A stretch of 64,000 nt of DNA from Aphelenchoides besseyi (GCA_024699855.1 JAMPIQ010000001.1:15748001-15812000), one strand, 5' to 3'; positions 34,850-45,462 are shown, numbered from the stretch's first letter. The notes: a model not told the origin generated them from the letters alone. Program-made: numbers and translations.

Positions 34850-35308
34850 ATCAAGCTGTCAGTTAATAGCCGACTAGAAATAAAACTGTCATTTCAATCA
34901 TACGAGTTTATTATACGTAGTCAATAACCAGTACAAACGCGACAAAACCAAACTAAGTGTGTACGAGTAATTAGATGTGTGTGCAGAAGATGAACTACAC
35001 GAACTACTAGACTTCGAGACGACAATAGTGTCCGTAGATGGTCGATCAAATGTTCAAAGGTTTGTAGATTCAATGATTGTGACTAAGTTGAATTATAAAG
35101 AAAGACAAAGAGATGACTACAAAAAACCTTTATCATCAATAAACTACTCAAACCGTATCACAAAAAGTTTAGTTTTCGGACACAATGGCATTTCAGTTAA
35201 ACGGGAACAAGATGAGAAATGGACAGCTCAATGCGTTTTCATAATCGTACAAGGAATGCATTCGTTTTTAAATGACCCGCAAAATCCAAAAGGATGCTCG
35301 AAAACCAA
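34850..35308. other. Overlapping 3' ends of convergent genes
   Basis: AATAAA for the plus-strand gene at about 34877 and AATAAA for the minus-strand SPOP gene (TTTATT at 34907) overlap. The 112-codon plus-strand frame here is antisense to the SPOP 3' UTR and lacks an ATG at its start, so it was not called. Confidence 0.45.
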
Positions 35309-36704
35309 TCAGTAATGACCAGAACGCCGTTTCTTTAATGGTGGACTTAATGGGACGGAGTTTTGTTGTGTTGCCATCGCTTTACACACGTGAGCAAGCA
35401 GATAGCCGAATTCCTTAGCCAAGCATTGCCATCCTTCGGATTCCATTACTTCTGTTGAATGCTGAATGATAAAGGAAACGCAACGAGATTTCAGTTGATC
35501 AGCTGAATGACGATCTGCGTGTACCAAAATCTCGCAAACGTTCTGTGGATGCAACGAAATGCACAATGCTCGTTCACACATGACCTATAAAAGTCAGAGT
35601 TCGAAATAAACATCAAAAACCAGATATTACCTTTAAACGTTTCAACGCATACTTGTCTCCAGCAGCAAGCAACTTAAGAGCAATTTTGTTCAATTCGCGC
35701 ACATTGTCCGTATAGATAAACGAAAGCATACCACGCACTGTTTCTTCATCCAAATCCTCGATTACAACAACACTGTTGTTACTCTCTTTCATTCCCGAAT
35801 GAGCGAACATTGCCTTGAAGACGGTGGAACGAGAAGATAGAACCGCTTTGTGTGTTTTGATTTCCACCGAACCGACTTTGATTATGCAATCAGTGAAGAG
35901 CTCATCAGCAAAAAGTGACGAAAAATCTTCGGACAATGTGCTGGCAGGTACGGGCAAATGCATTATGCTCTGCCCGGTGAGATTAACAGCATCTGTGACA
36001 ATCGAGACTTCGCAATAAATCGACAGCCGATCCTCGGGAAGCAGACCGTTGGCGTCGTCCAGCAAGTAATCCCGACGAATAAACTTTTTGAATCCCCAAT
36101 CTTTGCCTTGAACGAATCGATAAGCTCGTTGAGATTCTACAAAAATCCGTTGATCATCAGCTAGTTTTGTTGGCTTACCCATGGCTTTGCTTTCTTCACG
36201 ATCAGCATTTAAAATCGAAAACTTGAATTTGGCGCGAACGTCCGGTTTGTTACTCTGAACCAAGAGTAAATACAACGACAAGTAGTCTTTGGACTCGTCG
36301 TCTAATCCTTTGGGATTGATGCGCAAACACCAACGCAGTTTGTCGTTGTTGTTTGCACCGAAGGTCGAACTTTTTAGCACCTCACCCATCTCTTCATGGC
36401 AATACGAGAAGTTATTAATCGTCCACATGTAATTGAATTTGATTACATTCATCTAAGAACACTAAGATTGCAAGAAAAGAACAAAATGAGTTACTTGTGT
36501 TTGACACCAGTTATCGGCAATTGATGACGAGTCGTAGTGCGAGGAGTCGACTTCTGTTCCCGGATCAGCTTCGTAGGTGTTGTACGAATAAGAGAACGGC
36601 GATGTCGACCGATCGTTGCCTTCGCTAACCGAATTCTCTTGTGGCGGTGGAACCACAACTTGTGATCCGGATTGTTGATAAGTGGAAACCCAACTTCGTT
36701 GCAT
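35309..36704 (-). CDS. SPOP: SPOP-like Cullin-3 adaptor (MATH + BTB)
   Basis: Substrate receptor of CUL3-RING ubiquitin ligases, mostly nuclear. ATG 36704 ([13 protein letters not shown]) after a TTTTAG acceptor. A divergent Ser/Tyr-rich N-terminus of about 70 aa, then the MATH domain ([79 protein letters not shown]) almost identical in pattern to human SPOP. BTB domain ([40 protein letters not shown]) and 3-box/BACK-like end ([23 protein letters not shown]). Introns are at about 36175-36130 and 35632-35585. It ends [14 protein letters not shown] at 35309; the KKRR suits a nuclear signal. Length about 430 aa, slightly longer than human SPOP at the N-terminus. Confidence 0.95.
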
Positions 36705-36935
36705 AGCTGCTAAAATCGAAGGCACGTACAATAAAACTCGTAGACAATTCGTGTTATAAAATTGCGAACAAAGTTGATAAAAACCGCCTTCGGAGTTGTA
36801 AAAACAAAATTTGATATCGGAAAAACCACTTGACACAAAGACTCGATTGCGTGTTCAGGTAACAACACAGAGATTAGTTATTCGGGATTGGAAAAAGCAG
36901 GTCGTGGTGTTTGACTGCATTTTTAGTCCATTTGA

Positions 36936-37119
36936 TATGACGGCAAGCAATCTCACACGCTTCGGTCTTCACGGTCGCAGCCCAAATTCTGCACGCACGG
37001 CTCTCGACCTCGTCATTGAGATTGAGCGCAAAATGTCACTAAAGCCATCAACCTTGCCACCATTAGCGCAACGAGGTGTTTTTGTTGGAGAAAAGTGTCG
37101 ATCTGGTAAGTCAATTTGA
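36936..37119 (+). CDS. Possible first exon of a small plus-strand gene
   Basis: ATG 36936 lies 10 nt after a TTTTTAG acceptor. The frame reads MTASNLTRFGLHGRSPNSA, then an amphipathic helix ALDLVIEIERKMSL and LPPLAQRGVFVGEKC, to a GTAAGT donor at 37106; otherwise it stops at 37119. It is head-to-head with SPOP (232 bp). The next exons are unclear. No family recognised. Confidence 0.3.
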
Positions 37120-38013
37120 CTAGAGAGAATTGCACAGGTTAACAGCTCGTAAAGGTTAACAAAAGCACTTGAAGTAAAAACTCAAATAAACGCGTTTTAT
37201 CGATTAACATTGAAACGAGAAAACGTCTAAATTTTATTGGAGAGAAAAAGCTAAACATCGAAAACTACCAAAAACTAAACGTCCTCTGGTTGCCTGTGAG
37301 TGCACGCACCGATGGAATTTTGCTCTCTAAAGCACACACTAAACTAACGATTGGACGACACACAACTTCGATACAAAACCTCAAATCGATGACACGAACT
37401 TTGTAGCGTTTGATGTTTCCGACCATATAGTTTTTGGTAGCATGTTGTTCGGTAATTCTTATTCTCGAAATGTGCAAACGATTTTCGAAGATCTGTTTAT
37501 TCTCTCAATTACCAACGATGATCTGCAAACGCACTGAGATCGGCTGCGATCGTCGTGATGGTCGCCAAGTCGTTGGTGCCGATTTCATTCGCTTTGATCA
37601 GAATTGCGTTGTTGTTGAGCTGAGAAAGAATTCGAAGGGTTTGAAACAACTAACTTGACAGTCCAAGAGATTGGTCAAATATACGCTGTAGCGTCCAAAA
37701 TGTTTTGGAGTTGTTGGTATGGCGGGCACTTGTTGAAAGACACCGTCAAAGTGGGCAGATTAAAGAGTTCATCAGGATGATCGCAAAGAAATCATGAAAG
37801 CTTAGATTCAAATGAACTCTTGCTATCCACAGATAATGTGATGCTTCGCAGTCGGATCCAAATTCGCCCACGGCAATAGATCTAAAAAAGGAGAGATTAG
37901 AAGTTACTCAAGCAAGAAACTTACCGGAACATAATTCAACAAATGTCAAGCCAGCTTTTAATAGCGTCTCAGCGATGCTGGAGACCACAGCTTCGGTATG
38001 GAGATCAGATCTG
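37120..38013. other. Unresolved stretch between small gene and SF3A2 copy
   Basis: Competing frames exist on both strands (minus 37265-37477; plus 37374-37553 and 37530-37658), all short and without domains. Some may be 3' exons of the gene at 36936. The expected C-terminal half of SF3A2 (the FW..W motif region and proline-rich tail) is not here. Confidence 0.3.
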
Positions 38014-38551
38014 AAAAACGTTTGTCCGGAGGTTCGATCTTCTGCTCGTAGGCGAACATAAAAGGATGTTGTGGAGTAATTCCTTCAGCAATTCCCGGAT
38101 AATTTGAAACAAAGATAGAAAGAAAAGAAACAGAATTTCTTAGCAATTTAAAAGAAGAGAGCTTATTGACCGACCACCGGATCTCGTTCCTTGGTAACTT
38201 TGTATCCGGCCTTTCGATTTTGACGAACTTCTTCGGTTCGACCTTCGTTGCTTATGACAATTGAACATATGGCTGATTGGCCACTTTTTTTGCCGTTCGA
38301 CGAGCTAAGTTGGCTTGATGCTCTTTGCCCTGAGTGTGTGCCAAATACGATCCCTCGTTGTTGTGCAACGTTAGACATAGTTTACACTCGTAGCCGCTCA
38401 AATGATTTCGCATAAAATAGGGATCCTTTTGCAGATCGATCGTCTCCAAAGCCAATTGTTGCAAACGTTCACGTCGATCCACGTTTGCATCTAAAGCGGA
38501 TGCCACTCCACCGCCGCCGGTTTTGCCGACGACTCGGTTTTGGAAGTCCAT
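38014..38551 (-). pseudogene. SF3A2: SF3A2-like copy, frameshifted and 3'-truncated
   Basis: SF3A2 (SF3a66/PRP11) is a U2 snRNP core protein. ATG 38551 gives MDFQNRVVGKTGGGGVAS, DRRERLQQLALETID, then the matrin-type zinc finger YECKLCLTLHNNEGSYLAHTQ with KEHQANLARR. All are strongly conserved. After a 44-nt intron VEPKKFVKIERP is in frame, but the next conserved block (GYKVTKERDPVVGQ) needs a +1 shift: one base is missing in the CCGGA near 38207. A later block, YPGIAEGITPQHPFMFAYEQ to EPPDKRF, matches the family, but the connecting residues are eroded. Everything after PPDKR (normally WQYLL..., the FW motif and the Pro-rich tail) is absent. Either a decaying duplicate or an assembly error in an essential gene. 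Confidence 0.7.
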
Positions 38552-38926
38552 GGCTGCAAACTAGAACTTAATACACGATTAACAGCTGAGATATTTTAGC
38601 GATTTCAAGCAAAAATCCAAACGGTTAGCGTCCAAGGTCCGAAAAATTGTAACCAAGTTCCTGCTCGTTGATTTTCAGGTTAACTGAGAGATAATCAGTA
38701 GTGTTAAGGATTGGTTTAGATAAAGTGTGTTAATTTTTCTTAGCTTTCAACGTTTATACTCGGACATATAAACCGTTGAGTTAGTTGGCAAACATTTTCC
38801 TCGATAGCTGGTCGCCATGACAGCGGCCGTTAGATTTGTTTTGACCTCAAGAGAAAATGCGGCAAATTACGTGGTGTAGCCAAGTGAGTAGTTTTGACCG
38901 TTAGAGTGCCCAGTCTTTTAAACCAA

Positions 38927-40717
38927 ATGTACGGAAGCGAAGACGATGAGTCCGAAACTTCTGCAACTACGACAAATCGATCTGCTCCACGTCAGCTGGC
39001 GCCTATTCAACGATCATCTGACGATTCGAAGCCTACGCTTCAAACTCCCGTCCCTCAACAACGAACTAATACACGAATTTTGACCGTCGCTCCACGAGGT
39101 TCAACAGAAGTACAAGCAGCTGATCCAATGGTTGTGACTCCAATACAACCACTTTCAACGACAACTCCAGAGGCTTCAAGCGCAATAAAATCGATTAGCC
39201 GTGTTCCCGCACCAACAGTTGGAGTGAAAGAAAAGCCAGCAGTCATCAAACAAGCGACCTCTGAAGACCCTATACAGCAAACCGTTGTGCCATCAAATGT
39301 CCAGAAGATGCAGATAAAAGAAGTCGAGAAGGTAGTTGTTGAACCAAAACCGACCGTAGAATTTGCGTCTGAAACTCCGAAGCCGAAAACACCAGTTGAA
39401 AAAAAGCCGAAACAAACGACTTCGACACGTTCAGCGCCACAAATCGTTCAATTAAGACCAAAAGAACAAAGACGACCATCGAGGGATACAAGTGAGTCAG
39501 AAATTTCAAGAGTTCGAATACTCTTTGCAGATCACTTATCAATGGCTTGTCATTTATTTCCACGACTAAGCGAATCAAATCTTCAATTCCACGACTGCTA
39601 TTGGGGTAGAGAAGCTAACAACCAGGTACTCGCTTGTCTTCTGTTTGCTCACACAGGTTTTTAGGTTTTTCTTCGACGTCGAGTTGTGACTGTGAGTGTT
39701 CTGTTGAATTTCCATTCGTTACAATTCACAACTGCGCGATCATCTCCAACTCAAAGCGATCAATTGCCCAGTGGTTTCAAGTTGAAAGTTTTTCTAATCG
39801 ACTTGAGACCTCAAACCGGAGAGCAAGTTGTTTCGAATATCTTGGAAGTACCGTTGGAGTTTCAACAAACGAGTCGATTTAGCGGTCTTTTCTGTCGTTC
39901 TGTACGTGACTCGGCAATTTAACTGCAAACAGCATATTTAGGGTCCGTTAAAAACGATTCTCGTTCGCTCAAACTACAAGCAGCCAAAAGTTGTGGTCAG
40001 GATAGAACTTCTACAAGGACTTTCAACCCTTGGATATTCGGATTTGAGGCTTTTAAATGAGCAAGGACAGAATCTGTTGACGAACAAAAGTCAAGTTCTA
40101 AACTTTGGAGAAAACTTCAAAATAAATTTGGGGATTGCACAGCCTTCAAACAAACTGATGCTTCAAGCAGAGTAAGTGGAACAACTTAACACTAATTGTT
40201 TCCGATCTTCAGTATGTTGCCCGATATCTTGTTGTGTCTTGAATCGTGGATTCCGATGATTGCCGCGTACCGTCAAGTAATTGCTGAGGTTTTGGCCGAC
40301 TGGGACACTCACGTGGAAACAAGTTGGTTGTATCTGCTCAGTTTAACCTGATGATTGTTCAGCGTGGTTAACGGATCCAATTGTTGCAACCTTTCCAACA
40401 ATGTGCGAAAATCAAAGATTGGCCACGATGTTTGTTCAGATTTTGAGCAAAAACCAGGTACCCGCTTTCAAAGAGTTCGATAATTCGGTCTCTTTCAGAA
40501 ATACGATTCAACAACTTTCCGTAGATTGTACATGAATTATATTTTTCCTTTGGTCAACATACTTCAAAGTCGAAACGATGAGCAGCTGAATGACTATCGT
40601 TCGAAGATCGAGAAAAACTCCGAAAGTCCGTTGAAGTTGTTAAGTGAATCGAAATGTGCGCCGTTGAACGTTTATGACTACGCAGTTCACTTGTCCGGCT
40701 ATCACGCATTGGATTGA
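38927..40717 (+). CDS. Unknown protein with Pro/Thr-rich N-terminus and folded C-terminus
   Basis: ATG 38927 (MYGSEDDESETSATTT). About 190 residues are low complexity and rich in Pro, Thr, Ser, Lys and Glu (TPIQPLSTTTPEAS, KPKTPVEKKPKQTT). A structured half follows over six exons: CHLFPRLSESNLQFHDCYWG, RVVTVSVLLNFHSLQF, FLIDLRPQTGEQV, VVVRIELLQGLSTLGYSDLRLLNE. Then mostly helical LPDILLCLESWIPMIAAYRQ, VETSWLTDPIVATFPTM and LYMNYIFPLVNILQSRND, ending YAVHLSGYHALD, TGA 40715-40717. The beta-rich part followed by helices is reminiscent of a C2-like or Ig-like module plus a helical domain, but I cannot name the family. Its start is head-to-head with the SF3A2 copy (375 bp). Confidence 0.7.
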
Positions 40718-40764
40718 TTTGTTTATTTTAATGAATTAATGTTACAACAACAAAGTCAAGAAAA

Positions 40765-41073
40765 ATGTTAATTGGAGGTCTGTACACAAAAAGCGACCAA
40801 ATGAGTTCTCGTGGATCAACGATTCGCGGTCTCACATGCACCAATCCAATCGGAGTAGACGTCGATTGGTTCGGAGAGATAGTTGATTTGTGTTTGGAAT
40901 GTTTCCGTGCATACACGACACTCAATAAAATCGATGTTTCGCAGACGATCTCTGGAAAAGAATCAGAAAATGAACTCGGAAACGAAACTTACAATTTGAA
41001 TTCGCAAATACGCTCATGGTTACAGAACGAACAGTTGAACTGCGTTTCCAACGGCTTCAACATGTGGTTTTGA
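40765..41073 (+). CDS. Small ORF, unknown
   Basis: A 102-codon frame with a proper ATG ([15 protein letters not shown]) and stop, 48 bp downstream of the previous gene. It contains a plausible amphipathic segment ([13 protein letters not shown]). No splice sites or domain; could be chance. Confidence 0.2.
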   Translation: MLIGGLYTKSDQMSSRGSTIRGLTCTNPIGVDVDWFGEIVDLCLECFRAYTTLNKIDVSQTISGKESENELGNETYNLNSQIRSWLQNEQLNCVSNGFNMWF

Positions 41074-41284
41074 GCGTTTGAGCTTTTTGCATTTCAATTC
41101 GTTGAAATGAGTCAATGTGAGAGCTTCTCTTTCAGTTGTCGAGTCCCAAAGAGCTCGCGCAAAACTTCTTGCTGTTTCTAATAACGTGCTTCCTAAGATT
41201 GAAATTTCAAGGAAAGCGAAAATTGTCGTTTGAATCGTGCGCAAACTTGGTAGCGTCCTAACGTTTTCGACTCGACGTGAAATT

Positions 41285-41560
41285 AGTTTGTTCGTCAAAA
41301 CATTTACCGGAAAGACTATCACATTACAAGTTGCTCTCTGCTTATCGTATTCAACCCATTTCTTTTTCAAGTTAAAGCTTTAAACACAAACGAGAACTTG
41401 AAGGCAAAAATTCAGGAAAAAGAAGGAATCTTGTCAGAGTAAGAGCGATTAATCTTTGCAGACAAGCAAATGAACAAGTGCACAGATCCATTGTTGTTTT
41501 CAGGATAACAATTGGAGAGAAAACGAAGCTTGAGCGAGTAGTTCCATTAAGCAAAAGTCA
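41285..41560 (+). pseudogene. Ubiquitin pseudogene
   Basis: Plus-strand reading gives LFVKTFTGKTITLQV, then after unrelated codons NENLKAKIQEKEGIL, a stop, ERLIFADKQM, and after another disruption QLERKRSLSE and a stop. These are, in order, the ubiquitin blocks IFVKTLTGKTITLEV, ENVKAKIQDKEGI, QRLIFAGKQL and LEDGRTLSDY. At least two in-frame stops and an eroded stretch make it non-functional. The C-terminal GG is not recognisable. Confidence 0.85.
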
Positions 41561-41642
41561 AATAGCGGTTAAATCTATTTATTCACAAAATTGTACAAAA
41601 GAGATCGTGATTTGTAGAGAAAGTTAGTTAACCCTTAAAGCG

Positions 41643-42253
41643 GTGGTAGACACACTTGATATGATCTGGAAAAAATAATTAGTAAATTAGTAGTGTCTTA
41701 TTCAGACATATTGAGATATTCAACAGGATTCTGGGTATACACTTTTTCATTTTTCATACAGAAATCTGGATATTCGATTTTATGGGAATTCATCTTTTTA
41801 TTCACAAATTTGATTAAAAAATAAACTAATTGTTTATACATATTGCAAATAGACCGATTAATAACAATGCTAAAGAACAAAGTCAAATTACTTAAACTTA
41901 TTGCGAACGCACTCATTAACTTTAATGTTATCGGTTACACATTTATGATACAATAGTAAGCTTGGGGAGTACATTCCTTGTCCACGTTCGACAATCTTCT
42001 CTTTGTTTGCAAAAAAAGGACACGACAACTTTTGCACAAACGAAATATGATACTATAATTGAACATCGCAAGTTTCCAGGCGTTGAGTTTGAGTCGTTTT
42101 TGCTGAAGTTCTTCGATTTGTTTGTCAACATTGATTGGAAATTCCTCCTCTTCTTCGAAAAAACTCGAGCAAATCGTCCGTATTCTTGCGCTTCAAAGGC
42201 TTCGAAACGACACGTTTTTCAGAGCAATCCGGAGCAAAATAATTTGTCGACAT
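41643..42253 (-). CDS. Possible small multi-exon minus-strand gene, unknown
   Basis: ATG 42253 opens MSTNYFAPDCSEKR, then KPLKRKNTDDLLEFFRRRGG. Further exon-like frames lie at 42010-41880 (KIVERGQGMYSPSLLLYH, several Cys) and about 41800-41698 (KIEYPDFCMKNEKVYTQ), and a TTTCCAG acceptor precedes the last 30 nt. AATAAA on this strand (about 41585) closes it. The exons could not all be joined in phase. The dibasic RRR-GG and spaced cysteines look like a processed secreted peptide, but this is a guess. Confidence 0.3.
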
Positions 42254-42534
42254 CTCGTTGCAAGGCAGTAGTTGCAGAATGAGCAGAATAGCTGAGAACG
42301 AACGTCCTTTTATAGTGATCTCAGACTCCGCCCATTTTCTGACATTTACAACAATGAAATTTAAGCACCGCCCATTTCTGAGATTAAAATCTACGAAACT
42401 ATTTCACAATAGCTTTTAAATGTTTCGCAATTTGACATTTACGAAGACGAGTCTTGGGTCCGCCCACTTTTAAAAGATCTAGAAGTATCTCAATTATTTG
42501 TCTACTGTAACTACGACTCAATTTTATTCTTTGT

Positions 42535-42858
42535 TTAGAGAACATGAACAAACTCAAGAGGATAAAAATTGAGATGACCATTTGTTGTGTGTTCCGCGAT
42601 ACACGGAAGTTCTGGATAAGTCATACGAACACGACGTCGAGTGTAAAGATGTTGTTGAACCGTAACTTTCAGATAACCATCATAAGCAGGCGACTTGCTG
42701 GCAGACTGAGCGGTCAATCCACAACTTGTGATGCACTGTCGATAGTTTTTCCGCTCGTAAATCAAAACATTTTGAAACAAAAATCTTTCGACTTGAAGTC
42801 GCTTAGCAAGCAAAAGGAGAATAGTTGTCAAATCGTCTGACAAGCAATCAAAACGCAC
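42535..42858 (-). pseudogene. Argonaute PAZ-domain fragment
   Basis: Frame with YERKNYRQCITSCGLTAQSA, then YDGYLKVTVQQHLYTRRR, VRMTYPELPCIAEH and FYPLEFVHV. The order Y-R glycine-leucine-T, then TV..., then YP.LPC, then YPLE.. is the PAZ signature of Argonautes. The frame stops right after the PAZ end; no MID or PIWI domain follows within 900 bp. Probably a relic or an exon of a broken gene. Confidence 0.6.
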
Positions 42859-42962
42859 AACGCATCCAAAAGTGCGACCATAACTAATGAATAGAAATAA
42901 GAGAAAATCGTTCGTATTTATTGTTAAAACTAAGCTCCGCCTATTTTACAATTCAAAATTCG

Positions 42963-43193
42963 TTAAAAAACAAAGCCTTTAGGTACAACAACAAGTTCAA
43001 TCGGATAGTAAGAGTCATCTCCCAAAGGTGCTGAACGTAAAATGAAAGCAGGAAGTTTCGGATAATTTAAAATAATTCCATATTTTGCGTAGGGATAGTC
43101 GGGAAATTGCATTTCGTATGATGAACCGCCGTTGACGTAAATCTCCTGAATAGGTTTGGAACTAAAACCGCAGAAATCTAAAGGTTCTTTCAT
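42963..43193 (-). pseudogene. Second Argonaute PAZ-like fragment
   Basis: Frame FCGFSSKPIQEIYVN, YEMQFPDYPYAKYGIILNYPKLPAFI, then DDSYYPIELVVVPKGF and stop. The core Y..KYGI.L.YP.LP and YYPIEL again is the PAZ C-terminal half, in a different lineage from the fragment at 42535. No PIWI domain follows. Confidence 0.5.
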
Positions 43194-43202
43194 TCACATT
43201 CT

Positions 43203-43505
43203 GATTTCAGGGTTTCAAAGATGATGCTGAAGATGATTCCAAGTCGGGTCGTGAAGCCGCCAAACGAAGCGGAGAAAGAGCGTGCACGTAAAGAGAAGGA
43301 AGAAGAGGCCGCTAAGTTGGCAGCTGAAAAGGCCCAAGCGGAAATGGAAGAAGCTGCGAAGTTAGCAGCGGCCGAAGAGAAGAAGATGCAAGCTGATGCA
43401 GAGCGTGAACGCAAAGAAAAGAAGCCGCGAAGTTGGCGGAATTGGAAGCTCAAAAGAAACGCGATGAAGAGGCTGCGGCCGCTGCTGCATCTGCTCCAAA
43501 AGTAA
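43203..43505 (+). pseudogene. Ala/Glu/Lys-rich coiled-coil fragment with frameshift
   Basis: After a GATTTCAG acceptor the plus strand reads MMLKMIPSRVVKPP, then a long charged helix (KERARKEKEEEAAKLAAEKA, AAKLAAAEEKKMQADAER). Near 43418 the same repeat continues one base out of frame (EAAKLAELEAQKKRDEE, then an alanine run and SAPK with a GTAAGG donor). One missing base therefore breaks it. It is antisense to and between the Argonaute fragments. Source gene unknown. Confidence 0.5.
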
Positions 43506-43515
43506 GGTTCTTTGG

Positions 43516-43800
43516 TTAATTGTTATGTTTTGATTTAGGAGAAATCCAAACTTGAGGGCCAAGGAGAGGAGCAACTACCGGATGGCACTTTCCACAAGTC
43601 ACGTTATACTTGGCACCACGTATGAACACTTCAGAACCACCACAATAAAAATTCTCTCTGTGATTTCTCCCGTCAATAAATCTTGAAAGCAATTTTGGAT
43701 GTCGATTAAGAGATTGAATTGTCATTCTTTTTGTTTGATTGATAGTTGGCGTTTTCACAGAGAAATCATAACATGTTACCAACACGTCGAGTCTCTTATG
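43516..43800 (-). pseudogene. Possible Argonaute N-domain fragment
   Basis: Frame LDVLVTCYDFSVKTP, then LNRHPKLLSRFIDGRNHRENFYCGG. The pattern L...P....R.IDGR...Y.GG resembles the N-domain stretch (YDGRKNLYTAG type) that precedes PAZ in Argonautes. It lies in the right order, N-terminal to the two PAZ fragments on the same strand. The evidence is mainly positional; no joined gene could be built. Confidence 0.4.
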
Positions 43801-44177
43801 TCCTTTGGGTTAGTATCATAAATTCAGTCTTTGTGACGTATGAAAACCGCTTATTACGAGGTCGCTTGAGTTGGCTACAAACGGTGGTGAATTAAAACCA
43901 ACTCCTTTGTTGATTGCTTTCTGGAGCTTATGATTTCAGTAAAGAGTTGTCGGTAAAGAAGCCATCAAATGATTGGATTTGAAAGAAGACATCAACAGTT
44001 ATCTCGCTAGGCTTCTATTGCGTTCTTAAATCGAATTGCCCGGTAGTAATGACCGCAAACGACTCGAAGTCCAGCGTTACCGTTGAACTTGTGCGTTTCC
44101 AGTTTGGGGTCGCATATAAGCTCAGCAAATGAGCTAAAGCGGTCACTCGTATTTCTGTCGTTCAACGCACTGATTTA
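43801..44177. other. No gene seen; target of mariner insertion
   Basis: No coding signal recognised. Ends in the TA duplicated by the mariner element. Confidence 0.35.
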
Positions 44178-45343
44178 CAGGGTGTCCAGCCACAATCGGG
44201 CGATTTGAAATGCTTATATCTCAGCTATTTCTGAACCGTTTTTTTATGCGGTTTTTTGTTGTTGATAAATTAGATTAAGCAGTTTTGTTTGGCATTGAGA
44301 AAATTTGCAATCTTCAACGGCAAATGCCGGAAATTTGCATTTTGGCGAAAAGCCGCAAAATTTGACGAAATTTCCCAATGATCAGCATTCTGGTCGCTCT
44401 TTTTTCTCAATTGTTTATCAGTTAATTTCAACACTTTTTCCGTTATTCTCAATGACTTTGTGCATTCGTCGTTCAAAATCGTCCACTGCTCTATCAATCA
44501 TTTCTTGATCCAAATTTGCGAATTCTCGTTCGATTCGTGCTTCCAAGTCGTCCAAGTTCGCTGGCTCTGTCCGATAAACCCGATCTTTGAGATATCCCCA
44601 AAGAAAGAAGCCGCACGGAGTTAAATCCGGTCTGTAAGGTGGCCACGAATATGGAGCAACAAAATTGCCTCCACCACGACCCATCCAACGTCCCGGGAAC
44701 TGATTGTTCAACCAATCACGAACTCGAAGTGTGAAATGGGCCTGCGCCCCATCGTGCATAAACACGACGAGGTCTTGGAGTCCCCAAGATTTGAGAGTGG
44801 GGTAGAACCGATCTTGGAGTAGTCGAAGATACGATTCGCCATTCACGTTGTCACGCGTGAAAAACGGCACGACCACTCCCATTTTCCCGATTGCTGCCCA
44901 AACAGGCAGTCGAGGAGAATGGAGAGGGGCTTCTCGGTACCTAAGTTTTGAGATTGCAATCTTGTTGTTGATTGAGACTTGCCAGTTGGGATTTGTATCT
45001 GTCCAATAACGAAAGTTATGCCGGTTTACGGATCCATGGACGGCAAAATACGCCTCGTCCGAAAACATCAGATTCGATAGAAAATCGTGATTGTTGTTGA
45101 GAAGTTGCAATTGAGAAAAAAGAGCGGCCAGAATGCTGATCATTGGGAAATTTCGTCAAATTTTGCGGCTTTTCGCCAAAATGCAAATTTCCGGCATTTG
45201 CCGTTGAAGATTGCAAATTTTCTCAATGCCAAACAAAACTGCTTAATCTAATTTATCAACAACAAGAAACCGCATAAAAAAACGGTTCAGAAATAGCTGA
45301 GATATAAGCATTTCAAATCGCCCGATTGTGGCTGGACACCCTG
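44178..45343 (-). mobile_element. Mariner-like element with long terminal inverted repeats
   Basis: 1166 bp beginning CAGGGTGTCCAGCC and ending in its exact inverse, flanked by the TA duplication (44176-44177, 45344-45345) of Tc1/mariner elements. The inverted repeats are about 237 bp (44178-44414 and 45108-45343), differing at only a few bases. It encodes a transposase fragment on the minus strand. The long repeats include the beginning of the ORF, which suggests that one end was duplicated onto the other with loss of the N-terminal coding part. It should be non-autonomous. Confidence 0.93.
44418..45143 (-). CDS. Mariner-type transposase, N-terminally truncated
   Basis: 241 codons. The catalytic DDE/D fold is present: first Asp in NLMFSDEAYFAVHG, second in DLVVFMHDGAQAHF, third in WPPYRPDLTPCGFFLWGYLKD. 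It is followed by ARIEREFANLD and RRMHKVIENNG, the typical mariner C-terminus. The 100 or so N-terminal residues with the HTH DNA-binding domains are missing; the frame instead starts inside the right inverted repeat. No internal stops. Confidence 0.85.
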   Translation of the reverse strand: MISILAALFSQLQLLNNNHDFLSNLMFSDEAYFAVHGSVNRHNFRYWTDTNPNWQVSINNKIAISKLRYREAPLHSPRLPVWAAIGKMGVVVPFFTRDNVNGESYLRLLQDRFYPTLKSWGLQDLVVFMHDGAQAHFTLRVRDWLNNQFPGRWMGRGGGNFVAPYSWPPYRPDLTPCGFFLWGYLKDRVYRTEPANLDDLEARIEREFANLDQEMIDRAVDDFERRMHKVIENNGKSVEIN

Positions 45344-45462
45344 TACTTTCAGTGTGAAGTTTCAATAAGTAGCGTTGAAAATCGTATTTTTGTGTATTTA
45401 ACCGTGTTTTTAGCAAGAAGATTTTTGACAAAATCATTTTCAGCGTTCAACCAATCAGCGGT

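Noticed and set aside
34977..35315. 112-codon plus-strand ORF
   Set aside because: Overlaps the SPOP 3' UTR on the opposite strand; no ATG at its start and no domain.
42000..42200. Insulin-like A chain (GGISNQC followed by TGA)
   Set aside because: The second cysteine of the CC pair is a stop codon and the following cysteine spacing does not fit; no B chain is visible.
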